64,000 bases of DNA from Myxococcus dinghuensis. Its GTDB lineage: Bacteria > Myxococcota > Myxococcia > Myxococcales > Myxococcaceae. Numbering within the stretch: position 1 is the first letter of the stretch; each line of letters opens with the position of its first letter. The DNA lies in NCBI RefSeq assembly GCF_024198235.1, contig NZ_JAKCFB010000001.1, positions 434,001 through 498,000 on the forward strand. The letters run 5' to 3'. Below, one piece after another: positions 32,925 to 42,049 of the stretch. The translations under genes and the position numbers were made by a program. The notes under the pieces were generated by a model. That model was not told where the DNA came from and did not search any database. It saw only the letters and a program-made list of their open reading frames with translations.

Positions 32925-34811
32925 ATGAGCCAGTCCTCCCCCTCCCAGACTCCGAGCCCGAGCGGGCTTCGCCTCCAGCCCGACGACGCGGGCCTGTCCC
33001 CGACGAAGGACCCGGAGCGCTACTGGCTGAAGCACGTCTACCAGGGGGGCTCGCGTCAGCTCACCGTGCGCGCCGTCATCGCCGGCATGGTGATTGGCGC
33101 GGTGATGTGCCTGTCCAACCTGTTCGTCGTGCTCAAGACGGGCTGGAGCCTGGGCGTCACCATCACCTCCTGCATCCTCGCCTTCGGCGTGTTCGGGTCG
33201 CTGCGCAAGCTGCGCGTGTTGAAGAAGGACTTCACCGACCTGGAGAACAACGCCATGGGGTCCGTGGCGTCGGCGGCGGGCTACATGACGGGCGGCGGCA
33301 ACATGGCGGCGGTGCCCGCGCTGCTGATGCTCACCGGCGCGCTGCCGCCCTCGGGCTGGCTGGTGGTGTGGTTCGCCGTCGTCTCCGCGCTGGGCGTCTT
33401 CGCCGCCATCCCCATCAAACGCCAGCTCATCAACCTCGAGCAGCTCCCGTTCCCCACCGGCACCGCCACCGCGGAGACCATCCGCGCGCTGCACGGCCAC
33501 GGCGAGGGGGCGAGCGCCAAGGCCCAGTTGCTCGGTGGCGCGGGCGTCGTCGGCGCGCTGCTGGCCATCGCCCGTGACGCGCGCTTCTCGTGGCTCACCA
33601 ACCTCCCGGAGAAGATGAGCCTGCCGTTCAGCATCCTGGGCAAGAAGGCCTCCGCGTGGACGCTGTCCTTCGACTTCAGCCTGCTCCTGGTGGGGGCGGG
33701 CGCGCTGGTGAGCTTCCGCACGGGCTGGTCCATGCTGCTGGGCGCGGTGCTGACGTACGGCTTCCTGGCTCCGGAGATGGTGACCCGGGGCGCCATCCCC
33801 GAGGTGACGTACAAGGCCATCAACAGCTGGGCGGTGTGGACGGGGGCCTCGGTGCTCGTGTCGTCCGGCCTCCTGTCGTTCGCCTTCCAGTGGCGCAGCG
33901 TGGCGCGCGCCTTCAAGGAGCTGTCGTCGCTGTTCGGCCGCAAGTCGTCGCAGACGGAGGAGGAGGATCCGCTGGCGGGCATCGAGTGTCCCCCGGCGTG
34001 GTTCCCCCTGGGGTTCGCGGTGCTGGGGCCGGTGGCCGTGTTCCTGATGGCCTACCTCTTCCAGATTCCCTGGTGGGCGGGCGTGCTGGCCCTGCCGCTG
34101 GCGGTGGTGATGGGCGTCATCGCCAGCCGCGTCACCGGTGAGACGGACACCACGCCCACCAAGGCGCTGGGGCCCATCACCCAGCTCATCTTCGGAGGCC
34201 TGGCGCCGGGCAACATCACCGCCAACGTGATGAGCGCCAACGCCACCGGCGGCGTGGGGTTGCACGCGGCGGATCTGCTCACGGACCTGAAGTCCGGCTG
34301 GCTCCTGGGGGCCAACCCGCGTCAGCAGTTCATCGCGCAGTTGTTCGGCGTGGTGGCGGGCGCGGCGGTGGTGGTGCCGGTGTTCAACCTGCTCATCCCC
34401 AACGCGGAGACCCTCGGCTCGGTGGACTTCCCCGCGCCGGCCGTGATGGTGTGGGCGGGCGTGTCCAAGCTGCTGGCCGCGGGCGTGGAGGCGCTGCCCA
34501 TCACCGCGCGCTATGGCGCGGTGTGCGGCGCGTGCCTGGGCATCGTCCTGGTGCTGCTGGAGCGCTGGGCCCCGCCGAAGCTGAAGGCCTTCGTGCCGTC
34601 GGCCTCGTCCTTCGGCCTGGCCATCGTCCTGCCGGCCTCCAGCTCCATCTCGTTCTTCCTCGGCTCGGCCATCGCGGCGCTGCTGCGGCGCTTCAAGCCC
34701 AAGCTGTCCGAGGCGGCGGTGCTGCCGGTCTCCTCGGGCTTCATCGCCGGGGAGAGCGTGTTGGGCATCGCCATCGCCATCGCGAAGGCGGCGCAGGTGA
34801 TGCCCAAGTAG
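32925..34811 (+). CDS. OPT family oligopeptide/metal transporter
   Basis: Inner-membrane transporter of 628 residues with about 14-16 hydrophobic segments. The OPT family is recognised from the repeated long helices and from segments such as SLGVTITSCILAFG, NNAMGSVASAAGYMTGGGNM and LPFPTGTATAETI. Such proteins take up small peptides or metal chelates by proton coupling. The ATG at 32925 starts a short Ser/Pro-rich cytoplasmic tail before the first helix. An in-frame upstream extension (from 32778) lacks support. The gene is convergent with the outer-membrane protein gene, with only ten bases between the stops. Confidence 0.92.
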   Translation: MSQSSPSQTPSPSGLRLQPDDAGLSPTKDPERYWLKHVYQGGSRQLTVRAVIAGMVIGAVMCLSNLFVVLKTGWSLGVTITSCILAFGVFGSLRKLRVLKKDFTDLENNAMGSVASAAGYMTGGGNMAAVPALLMLTGALPPSGWLVVWFAVVSALGVFAAIPIKRQLINLEQLPFPTGTATAETIRALHGHGEGASAKAQLLGGAGVVGALLAIARDARFSWLTNLPEKMSLPFSILGKKASAWTLSFDFSLLLVGAGALVSFRTGWSMLLGAVLTYGFLAPEMVTRGAIPEVTYKAINSWAVWTGASVLVSSGLLSFAFQWRSVARAFKELSSLFGRKSSQTEEEDPLAGIECPPAWFPLGFAVLGPVAVFLMAYLFQIPWWAGVLALPLAVVMGVIASRVTGETDTTPTKALGPITQLIFGGLAPGNITANVMSANATGGVGLHAADLLTDLKSGWLLGANPRQQFIAQLFGVVAGAAVVVPVFNLLIPNAETLGSVDFPAPAVMVWAGVSKLLAAGVEALPITARYGAVCGACLGIVLVLLERWAPPKLKAFVPSASSFGLAIVLPASSSISFFLGSAIAALLRRFKPKLSEAAVLPVSSGFIAGESVLGIAIAIAKAAQVMPK

Positions 34812-34821
34812 CCGGAGGACG

Positions 34822-35727
34822 TCAGTCCACGTGGGACGTGGAGAAGGACGCGCCCGCGATGAAGCGGAAGGTGGGCGTGTCCATGCCCGCGCCCACGCCC
34901 GGGCCGCCCAGGACGTAGAGGTCGAGCCAGGACGTGGCGTGGCGGCGGATGGCCACCAGCAGCTCCGCGCCCATGCGGCCGCCCTGGAGCGGGATTCCCG
35001 TCAGCACGCTGACCTCGCCGCGCGTCAGCTCGCCCGCGCGGGACGTCACGGTGGCGGCCACCCGCAGCTCGTCGCCGATGACGTCCTTCGACTCCGCGGA
35101 CAGCGAGCTCAGGTCGCGCTTCGTGCGCACCAGCACGCCGACCTGGCCGCCCACCTGCCAGCCCTCGGCGAGGTAGCCCACCTGGAGGCTGGGGTGCAGC
35201 GCGAAGTCGTCCCGCGCGAGCAGGGCCTTGTCGCCCACGGGCAACTGCGTGGACACGTCCACGGCCAGGTGCAGGCCGAGGTCCGGGTTGAGCACCGGCA
35301 CCCGCGCGCCCACCCACGGCGAGCCCATCCCGGAGCCCTTCGGCGCGGGCACGTCCCGGAAGGCCGTCCCGCCCTGCGCCAGGATGTAGGGGATCTCCGC
35401 GTCCAACTGCAGCCACGGCAGGACACCCACGGCGATGGTGACGTCCGCGGTGAACTTGTTCTCCACCAGGCCCATGCCACCACCCGGCTCCCAGCGCGTC
35501 TGGAAGTGGAGCGGCAGGTACTCGTAATGGCCCTGGAGCGCCACGCGGACCATGCCCTGGGGCAGGACGCGTCCGGTGCTCACGACCAGCGAACCCAGCG
35601 CGGCCGGGTCCAGCTCCAAGCGCTGCAGGTTGAAGGTCGGGAGGGCTTGAGCGGAGGCGCTGGAGGGGGACAGCACGACGACGGTGGACAGCGCGGAAAG
35701 CAACACGAGCGCGAGGCGTGACGGCAC
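34822..35727 (-). CDS. Predicted outer-membrane beta-barrel protein
   Basis: Exported protein of 301 residues with a signal peptide (about 1-28, ending SASAQA) and a mature part of alternating beta strands rich in Gly and aromatic residues, ending in a C-terminal strand with aromatic and hydrophobic alternation (FRFIAGASFSTSHVD). The layout suggests a small beta-barrel, like the N-terminal barrels of myxobacterial OmpA-type or adventurous-motility proteins, but no peptidoglycan-binding domain follows. The GTG at 35727 has AAGGAG five bases upstream and is clearly the start. It is divergent from the ADOP permease gene. The function is not known. Confidence 0.78.
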   Translation of the reverse strand: MPSRLALVLLSALSTVVVLSPSSASAQALPTFNLQRLELDPAALGSLVVSTGRVLPQGMVRVALQGHYEYLPLHFQTRWEPGGGMGLVENKFTADVTIAVGVLPWLQLDAEIPYILAQGGTAFRDVPAPKGSGMGSPWVGARVPVLNPDLGLHLAVDVSTQLPVGDKALLARDDFALHPSLQVGYLAEGWQVGGQVGVLVRTKRDLSSLSAESKDVIGDELRVAATVTSRAGELTRGEVSVLTGIPLQGGRMGAELLVAIRRHATSWLDLYVLGGPGVGAGMDTPTFRFIAGASFSTSHVD

Positions 35728-36028
35728 ATCGACTCCTTGATGAGGAGCGCGGCGCGAGGTGCCACTGCTCCCGTGCGCGAAGACGTCGCATGGTGTGAAC
35801 ACGACACGCAAGCGCAGCCGGAAGTCTCCACTCCCAGGCAACTATCCAGGCACCCCGAGACACATGACTTGACGTTGCCTCGCCCTCGGGTCTCCCGAGT
35901 CAGCGAGATAATCATGTTTCACGAGTTTCAACGCGATGGCGGGTGCGACGCAGATGCAATGACCCGCATCGATGCAATGGCGTTCGGTGTGTGCCGTAGG
36001 ACGGACACACGCCCCCCGAGGTCCCCCC
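35728..36028. other. Divergent intergenic region between OMP and permease genes
   Basis: 301 bases that must carry the promoters of both flanking genes. A TTGACG hexamer (35869-35874) and a GATAAT hexamer (35907-35912) on the plus strand are 32 bases apart, too far for one promoter. A cluster of direct and inverted repeats lies nearer the permease start and is listed separately. Confidence 0.5.
35953..35979. promoter_or_regulatory. Repeat cluster upstream of the permease gene, possible operator
   Basis: GATGCAATG occurs twice (35953-35961 and 35971-35979), 18 bases apart, and a perfect palindrome GCATCGATGC lies at 35966-35975. Direct plus inverted half-sites of this kind look like a binding site for a dimeric regulator. 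It lies 50-76 bases before the permease start. No regulator is identified. Confidence 0.3.
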
Positions 36029-38506
36029 GTGTCCGCTCTTTTCGAGGATGTCCGCTTCGCCGTCCGGCTCTTGCTCAAGAGCCGGGGATTCGCCCTTGTC
36101 TCGGTCCTGACGCTGGCCCTGGCCATCGGGGCGAACACGGCCATCTTCAGCGTGGTGAACGGGGTGCTGCTGCGGCCGCTGCCGTACCCGGAGCCCGACC
36201 GGCTGGTGCAGGTGGTCCGGATGTCGAAGGAACACGGGCGCTCGACGTCCCAGTCCGTCGCCGGTTACGTGTGGATGACGGCGGAGGGCTCGCCCTTCTC
36301 CCAAGCCACGGCGTACGAGGTGCTGCCCTCGGGCTTCAACGTGATGGGGGACGGGCTTCCGGAGCGGCTCCCGGGCATGCGCGTGACGGGCACCTTCTTC
36401 GAGACGTTCGGCATGCGGCCCGCGTTGGGACGGGGGTTCCTGCCGGAGGAGGACGTGGTGGGCGGCCCCCGCGTGGTCGTCCTGAGCGAGAGCCTGTGGC
36501 GGCGCCGCTTCGGCGGCGCGCCGGACGTGGTGGGCCGCTCCATCGTCCTCAACGACGAGTCGTACACGGTGGTGGGGGTGGCGCCCGCGTCGTTCGCGTA
36601 CCCCAAGGGCGTGCACCTGTGGACGCCGCTCCAGCTCGACCTCACCGACCGGACCGACTCCAACTTCCTGTTCGTCACCGCGCGGATGCGCCCGGGCATG
36701 ACGTCCGAGGGGACGGAGGCGGCGCTCAAGACGCTGGGCGGGCGCGTGCGCATGGAGAACGCGGACATCCTCGACGGGGGCCAGGAGTTCGTCGCGCAGG
36801 ACCTGCGGACGTTCCTCGCGGGTGACCTGCGGTTGGCGCTCTGGGTGCTCCTCGGCGCGGTGGCGCTGGTGTTGCTCATCGCGTGCGTCAACCTGGCCAA
36901 CCTCCAGCTCGCCCGGGCGGCGGCGCGCAACCGGGAGCTGGTGGTGCGCGCCGCGTTGGGCGCGGCGCCGGGGCGCCTGGTGCGGCAGTTGCTCACCGAG
37001 AGCGTGCTGTTGTCCGTGACGGGTGGTGGGCTCGGTGTCCTCCTGGCGGCGGCGGCGCTGCCGGGGTTGTTGTCACTCGCGCCGGATGGCTCGCTCTTCC
37101 CCAGGGATGGGGGGCTGGGGGGCGCGCAGGTGGGCATCGACGGGGCGGTGTTGGGGTTCACGCTGGCCGCGTCGCTCCTGACGGGCCTGCTGTTCGGGCT
37201 CCTGCCGGCGTGGCAGGCGTCGCGCACGAACCTCCAGACGGCGCTGCGCGAGGGCGCGCAGCGGGCGACCATGGGGCCGGGGGGGGGGCGTACGCGCACG
37301 CTCCTGGTCGTGGGGCAGGTGGCGCTGGCGGTGATGTTGCTGGTGGGGGCGGCGCTGCTCATCCGCGGCTTCTCGTCGCTGCGGGACGTGCAGCCGGGCT
37401 TCGACCCGCGCGGCGTCCACGTCCTGCGCCTGTCGCTCCCGGAGGGGCGCTACGGCGCGTTGCAGGCGCTGGAGCGCTTCCAGCAGCAGGTGGAGGCGCG
37501 CGTGCGGACGCTGCCGGGCGTGGAGGTCGTGGGCTTCACCACGACGCTGCCCATGGAGCTGGGGCCGAGCATGTCGTTCACCATCGAAGGCAAGTACACG
37601 GGGGACGACAACGGGCCCGGGGCCGGTTGGGGCCAGTACCGCCCGGTGACGCCGGGCTACTTCGGCGCGATGCGCATCGGCCTCGTGCGTGGGCGGCTGC
37701 TCGCGGAGACGGACGTGGCGGGCTCGGAGCCGGTGGTGGTCATCAACGAGACCACGGCGCGCAAGTACTGGCCGGGGGAGGACCCCATCGGCCAGCGCAT
37801 CAAGGTGGCCCCGTCCGTGCCGTCCCTGGGGGACAAGGTGGCCCGGCTCGTGGTGGGGGTGGTGCGGGACGTGCGTGAGGACGGCTTGGACGACGCGCCT
37901 CCCTCGGTGATGTACGTGGCGCCGGGGCAGATTTCGCAGGGCCTCGCGTCGATGCTGGTGCGGATGATGCCGCAGAACCTGCTGGTGCGCGCCCGGGGCG
38001 GCCACGCGGACGTCGTCGCCGCCGTCCAGCGCGAGCTGTGGGCGGTGGACGCGCAGCAGCCGGTGATGGGGACGCTGAAGCTGGAGGACCACGTCGAGGG
38101 CTCGCTGGGCTCCGAGCGCTTCAACATGGTGCTGCTCGGGATGATGGCGGCGCTGGCGCTCTCGTTGGCGGCGGTGGGCATCTACGGCGTGTTGTCGTAT
38201 CTGGTGAGCCAGCGCACGCGGGAGATGGGCGTGCGGCTGGCGCTGGGCGCCACGCGGCTCGAGGTGGTGAAGCTGGTGCTCCGCCAGGGCATGGGCTCGG
38301 TGGCGGGCGGGGTGGTGCTGGGGTGCGCGGGCGCGCTGGCGTTGACGCGCGTGGTGTCCGGCTTCGTCCACGGCGTCAGCGCCCTGGACCCGCTGTCCTT
38401 CGTCCTGGCGCCGCTGGTGCTCCTGGGCGTGGGGCTGGTGGCCACGTCGGTGCCCGCGCTGCGCGCCTCGCGCGTGGACCCCATCATCGCGCTCAAGTAC
38501 GACTGA
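36029..38506 (+). CDS. ADOP-type ABC transporter permease (MacB/FtsX-like, duplicated)
   Basis: Membrane protein of 825 residues with two copies of the MacB periplasmic core plus FtsX permease unit, as in acidobacterial-type duplicated permeases. The first membrane helix is at about 20-42 (LVSVLTLALAIGANTAIFSV), then a periplasmic domain, FtsX helices (about 270-430) and a second set in the C-terminal 400 residues ending in the typical RASRVDPIIALKYD. The GTG at 36029 has GAGG seven bases upstream and gives the usual SALFEDVRFAVRLL start. No ATPase gene is next to it, so the partner must be coded elsewhere or the protein may work without one. Export or signalling at the envelope is the likely role. 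Confidence 0.9.
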   Translation: MSALFEDVRFAVRLLLKSRGFALVSVLTLALAIGANTAIFSVVNGVLLRPLPYPEPDRLVQVVRMSKEHGRSTSQSVAGYVWMTAEGSPFSQATAYEVLPSGFNVMGDGLPERLPGMRVTGTFFETFGMRPALGRGFLPEEDVVGGPRVVVLSESLWRRRFGGAPDVVGRSIVLNDESYTVVGVAPASFAYPKGVHLWTPLQLDLTDRTDSNFLFVTARMRPGMTSEGTEAALKTLGGRVRMENADILDGGQEFVAQDLRTFLAGDLRLALWVLLGAVALVLLIACVNLANLQLARAAARNRELVVRAALGAAPGRLVRQLLTESVLLSVTGGGLGVLLAAAALPGLLSLAPDGSLFPRDGGLGGAQVGIDGAVLGFTLAASLLTGLLFGLLPAWQASRTNLQTALREGAQRATMGPGGGRTRTLLVVGQVALAVMLLVGAALLIRGFSSLRDVQPGFDPRGVHVLRLSLPEGRYGALQALERFQQQVEARVRTLPGVEVVGFTTTLPMELGPSMSFTIEGKYTGDDNGPGAGWGQYRPVTPGYFGAMRIGLVRGRLLAETDVAGSEPVVVINETTARKYWPGEDPIGQRIKVAPSVPSLGDKVARLVVGVVRDVREDGLDDAPPSVMYVAPGQISQGLASMLVRMMPQNLLVRARGGHADVVAAVQRELWAVDAQQPVMGTLKLEDHVEGSLGSERFNMVLLGMMAALALSLAAVGIYGVLSYLVSQRTREMGVRLALGATRLEVVKLVLRQGMGSVAGGVVLGCAGALALTRVVSGFVHGVSALDPLSFVLAPLVLLGVGLVATSVPALRASRVDPIIALKYD

Positions 38507-38512
38507 GCATGG

Positions 38513-38540
38513 CGGGCCCGTGAGCCGTCACACGGGCCCG
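38513..38540. terminator. Hairpin between convergent permease and DUF4114 genes
   Basis: A perfect 10-bp stem (38513-38522 with 38531-38540, eight-base loop) lies directly after the permease stop and before the stop of the convergent lipoprotein gene. The position fits a bidirectional terminator. There is no T-run on either side. Confidence 0.4.
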
Positions 38541-38555
38541 TCGTGTCGGGGGGCG

Positions 38556-39950
38556 TCAGCGGATGGCGAAGCCCCAGTCGTACGGCGTGCTCCGGTAGCG
38601 GCAGGTGGCGCCGTCGCTCCAGGCCCACGTCCCGTCGAGCCGGCCGCCCGGGCAGTACTCGCCCGCGTAGTCCGCCAGGTGGCCGCGCGTCCCGCCCTGC
38701 CGGTCGCTGTCACAGGCGTACTGGGGATAGACCTGTCCTCCGTAGTTGTAGCCCACGCAGCCCATCATGATTCCCGAGTTGCTCGGGCCGTAGGTGCCCT
38801 GCTTGAAGGCGGTGCCCGCCGCACCGATGGCCATGTTCGTGGAGGTGTACGTCCACGTCTGGAGGGGGTACGACTCGGCGAACGACTCGTTGTAGGTGCG
38901 GTTGAAGACGCGGATCTCGCTGAAGGCGATGCACGCGAGGCTGCGCGACCAGTTGGCGCCGCCCGCGGTGCCGCGCGAGCTGATCCCCAGGTCCGTCTTC
39001 GCCGACGCGGGCTGCCAGCCCGCCACCGTCCAGCCGCCACCGGACGTCTCCATGTCGCAGTAGTGCGTGGCGGGCGCCGTGCCGCACGGATCGAGCTGGT
39101 ACACGCCGCTGGGCAGGGCGGGGCAGTACTGGTGGAGCTGCCGGCAGGACACGGGCCACGTCGTGGGCACGGACGGGCACGGACGGGCGGGGAGGGTGGG
39201 GCCGGAGGGGTCCGTGCCCGACACCGGGTTGCTGCTGAGGGCGACGACGAGGTCGGAGAAGTTGTTGCTGGCCTGCTCGTGCGCGCGGTCGAAGTCCTCG
39301 AACGCGAGCACGCGGCGCTGCGTGCCCGGGTGGTACAGCGACACGACGTGGCGGCGCTGCGCGGCGAGCGGCTCCGGGTTGAGCGCGTCCAGCGAGTAGT
39401 AGGTGGTGCGGCCGTAGTCGACCTCCGTCCAGTTCCAGCCGTTGGAGACGAGGAAGAACCCCAGCCGCGTGCCGGCGGGGAAGCGGCCCAGGTACTTGCG
39501 CTCGCCGGCCGTGAGCACGCCTCCGGAGCCCCAGCCCGACGCGTTCTCGAAGACGAGGTGCTTCTCGACGCTCGCCGCGGACGCCGGCGGCGCGCCGTCC
39601 GGGTACGTGAAGTAGCCGAAGCTGTTGAGGAAGGTGGCGGCCTCCGACACGAACGTCACCCAGACGTCGGACTCCGCCACCACGCGCACGCTGGGGTCGA
39701 GACCCCCGTCGAGGAACTCGGGGTGGTGGATGGGGACGGACTGGTTCGCGGGCAGGGCCTCCGCGATGTCCTGGAGGAAGCCCGCGGGCAGGTTCTCCGG
39801 GGGCGCGTCCTCCACGGCGGCGCGCGACTGGCCGAGCGACGCGCTCGCCTCCTCCGCGACGCCGTCACTCGACGCGCAGCCCACGGCCAACGACGCACAC
39901 AGCGACAGCAGCACCCGGCGGGGCGCCGGGGAACTCCGGATGGGGGACAT
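38556..39950 (-). CDS. Lipoprotein with DUF4114 and fibrinogen-like domains
   Basis: Surface lipoprotein of 464 residues with lipobox LAVGC (Cys25). The middle part (about 115-240) resembles DUF4114, with the motifs AGTRLGFFLVSNGW and FEDFDRAHEQASNNFSDLVV. The C-terminal part (about 270-464) resembles a fibrinogen C-terminal-like domain, with LPSGVYQLDP, THYCDMETSGGGWTVAG and several Cys. This domain is better known from animals, where it binds sugars or acetyl groups, so a carbohydrate-binding or adhesive role on the cell surface is plausible. Note the many Cys residues, which should pair outside the cytoplasm. The ATG at 39950 has GGGAG upstream. Confidence 0.82.
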   Translation of the reverse strand: MSPIRSSPAPRRVLLSLCASLAVGCASSDGVAEEASASLGQSRAAVEDAPPENLPAGFLQDIAEALPANQSVPIHHPEFLDGGLDPSVRVVAESDVWVTFVSEAATFLNSFGYFTYPDGAPPASAASVEKHLVFENASGWGSGGVLTAGERKYLGRFPAGTRLGFFLVSNGWNWTEVDYGRTTYYSLDALNPEPLAAQRRHVVSLYHPGTQRRVLAFEDFDRAHEQASNNFSDLVVALSSNPVSGTDPSGPTLPARPCPSVPTTWPVSCRQLHQYCPALPSGVYQLDPCGTAPATHYCDMETSGGGWTVAGWQPASAKTDLGISSRGTAGGANWSRSLACIAFSEIRVFNRTYNESFAESYPLQTWTYTSTNMAIGAAGTAFKQGTYGPSNSGIMMGCVGYNYGGQVYPQYACDSDRQGGTRGHLADYAGEYCPGGRLDGTWAWSDGATCRYRSTPYDWGFAIR

Positions 39951-40035
39951 GTCTGGGACTCCCGGGGGACGGCGCGCCGCGCGCGCGCCGAGGGGATGAG
40001 AGTCCGAGTTTTATCCTGAATTCACGAAATGAAGG

Positions 40036-41964
40036 TCACGCCGTCCCGGCCGCGAGGTCCTGCAGCTCCTGCCAGCGCGTGTAGAGCCGGTCGACCTCGG
40101 AGGTGGTGGTCTCCAGGTCCTTCTGGACCTCGGCCACCTTGCTGCTCTGGCTGTAGACGGTGGGGTCGGCGAGCTGCGCCTCCAGCGACGCCTTGCGCGC
40201 CTCGGCCGCCTCGATGGCGGCCTCCATGCCGTCCAGCTCGCGCTGGTCCTTGTAGGAGAGCTTGCCCGGCTTCTTCGCCGCCTTGGCGGCCGGGGCCGGC
40301 TCCTCCTTCTTGGGGGCGGGCTTCGCGGCGGGAGCGGCGGCCTGGGCGCGCGCGTCCGCCTGCTCCTTGAGCCGGCGGTACATCGCGTAGTTGCCCTCGT
40401 AGCGCACGACGCGGCCCTCGCCCTCGAAGGTGAGGATGCTGGTGGCGACCTTGTCGAGGAAGTAGCGGTCGTGCGTGACGAGCAGCGTGCTGCCGCCGAA
40501 GTCGAGCAGCAGCCGCTCCAGGACGTTGAGGGTGACGATGTCGAGGTCGTTGGTGGGCTCGTCCAGCACCAGCACGTTGGCGCCCTCCAGGAACAGGCGC
40601 GCCAGGAGCAGCCGGTTGCGCTCGCCGCCCGACAGGGCCTTCACCTTCATGCGCTGCATGGGGACGGGGAAGAGCAGGTCGTCCAGGTAGTCGCGCATCG
40701 CCACCTTGCCGTCGCCCAGCTCCACCCAGTCCTCGCCCTGCGCCGCGGCGTCGTACACCGTCAGCTCCGGGTCCAACTGCGCCCGGTTCTGGTCGTAGTA
40801 GGCGACCTTCGTGTTCTTGCCGATGACGAGCTTGCCCCCGTCCGGCGGCAGCTCGCCCAGCAGCACGCGCAGGAAGGTCGTCTTGCCCACGCCGTTGGGG
40901 CCCACCAGGCCCACGCGCTCGCCGCGCTGGAGGCGGAACTCCACGTTGGAGAGCACCTTGCGGTCGCCGAAGGACTTCTCGAGCCCCTCCGACTCGATGA
41001 CGGTGTGGCCCAGCCGGGGCGCGGCGGCCACGCGCAGGTCCGCGACCTTGGGGCGGGTGAAGCCCTTCTCCGCCATCAGCTTCTGCGCGCGGTCGATGCG
41101 CGCCTTGCTCTTGGTGCGTCGCGCCTCCGGGCCCCGGCGCAGCCACGCCACTTCCTGGGCGATCCACCGCTCGCGCTTGTGCTGCGCGATTTCGGCGTTC
41201 TCCTGCGCCACCAGCTTCTGTTCCAGGTACGCCTGGTAGTTGCCCGGGTACGACGTCAGCCCGCCGCCGGGCTGGATTTCGACGATGCGGTCCACCAGCC
41301 CGTCGAGGAAGTAGCGGTCGTGCGTGACGAGCAGCAGCGCCCCGGGCAGCTTGTCCAGCTCCTCCTCCAGCCAGTCCACGGTGTCCGCGTCCAGGTGGTT
41401 GGTGGGCTCGTCCAGCAGCAGCAGGTCCGGCCGCGTCAGCAGCGCCCGGGCGATGGCCACGCGCTTGCGCAGGCCGCCGGACAGCTGCGCCACCGGCCGG
41501 TCCCAGTCCTTCACGCCCAGCCGGTCCAGCAGCGTCTTGGCGTGGTGCTCGGTGTCCCAGCCGCCCATCTGCTCGATGCGGTCGGACAGGGCGGCCAGTT
41601 GCTCCAGCAGCTTCGGCTGCGCGTCGGCGGACGTGGACTCCAGGCGCCGGGACAGGTCCGCGTGGGCCGCGAGCGTCTCGCGCAGCGGGCCCTGGGCCAC
41701 GGACAGCTCGGAGGCCACCGTGGCGCCCACGGCGAACTCCGGCTCCTGGGGGAGGTAGGTGACGCGGGCCTGCCGGCGCAACTGCAGCTCACCGGTGTCC
41801 GCGCGCGACACGCCGGCCAATATCTTCATCAGCGACGACTTGCCGGAGCCGTTCACACCCACCAGGCCCACGCGCTCACCCTCCTCGATGGTGAAGGTGA
41901 GGTCCTGGAAGACGGTGCGGCTGCCGAAGGCGAGCTGGACGTTGGCGGCACGGAGCAGCGTCAC
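40036..41964 (-). CDS. uup: ABC-F family ATPase Uup
   Basis: Cytoplasmic ATPase of 642 residues with two ABC domains and no membrane part. Walker A motifs are GVNGSGKSS (about 36-44) and GPNGVGKTT. Signatures are LSGGLRKRVAIARAL and LSGGERNRLLLARLF. Between them is the charged ABC-F linker. The C-terminal coiled coil (about 560-642, KLSYKDQRELDGMEAAI start) is the DNA/ribosome-contacting arm typical of Uup. These proteins rescue or tune ribosomes and affect recombination. The start is a GTG at 41964 with AGGAG upstream. It follows fusA on the same strand but a strong terminator lies between them. Confidence 0.93.
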   Translation of the reverse strand: MTLLRAANVQLAFGSRTVFQDLTFTIEEGERVGLVGVNGSGKSSLMKILAGVSRADTGELQLRRQARVTYLPQEPEFAVGATVASELSVAQGPLRETLAAHADLSRRLESTSADAQPKLLEQLAALSDRIEQMGGWDTEHHAKTLLDRLGVKDWDRPVAQLSGGLRKRVAIARALLTRPDLLLLDEPTNHLDADTVDWLEEELDKLPGALLLVTHDRYFLDGLVDRIVEIQPGGGLTSYPGNYQAYLEQKLVAQENAEIAQHKRERWIAQEVAWLRRGPEARRTKSKARIDRAQKLMAEKGFTRPKVADLRVAAAPRLGHTVIESEGLEKSFGDRKVLSNVEFRLQRGERVGLVGPNGVGKTTFLRVLLGELPPDGGKLVIGKNTKVAYYDQNRAQLDPELTVYDAAAQGEDWVELGDGKVAMRDYLDDLLFPVPMQRMKVKALSGGERNRLLLARLFLEGANVLVLDEPTNDLDIVTLNVLERLLLDFGGSTLLVTHDRYFLDKVATSILTFEGEGRVVRYEGNYAMYRRLKEQADARAQAAAPAAKPAPKKEEPAPAAKAAKKPGKLSYKDQRELDGMEAAIEAAEARKASLEAQLADPTVYSQSSKVAEVQKDLETTTSEVDRLYTRWQELQDLAAGTA

Positions 41965-41989
41965 GGTGGTCGACTCCTGAAAAGGCGAA

Positions 41990-42017
41990 AGGCGCCCCTC
42001 ACTGATGAGGAGCGCCT
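41990..42017 (-). terminator. Rho-independent terminator after the EF-G gene
   Basis: A 12-bp stem with one mismatch (41990-42001 with 42006-42017, four-base loop) lies 32 bases after the EF-G stop on the minus strand and is followed by TTCGCCTTTTC. It should end the EF-G transcript before uup, though the uup start lies only 25 bases further. Confidence 0.7.
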
Positions 42018-42049
42018 TCCTTACAACCTGGAAGCCTGTCGCGGGCGGA

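Noticed and set aside
35869-35912. TTGACG and GATAAT as a promoter for the permease gene
   Set aside because: The spacing is 32 bases, about twice what a sigma-70 promoter allows.
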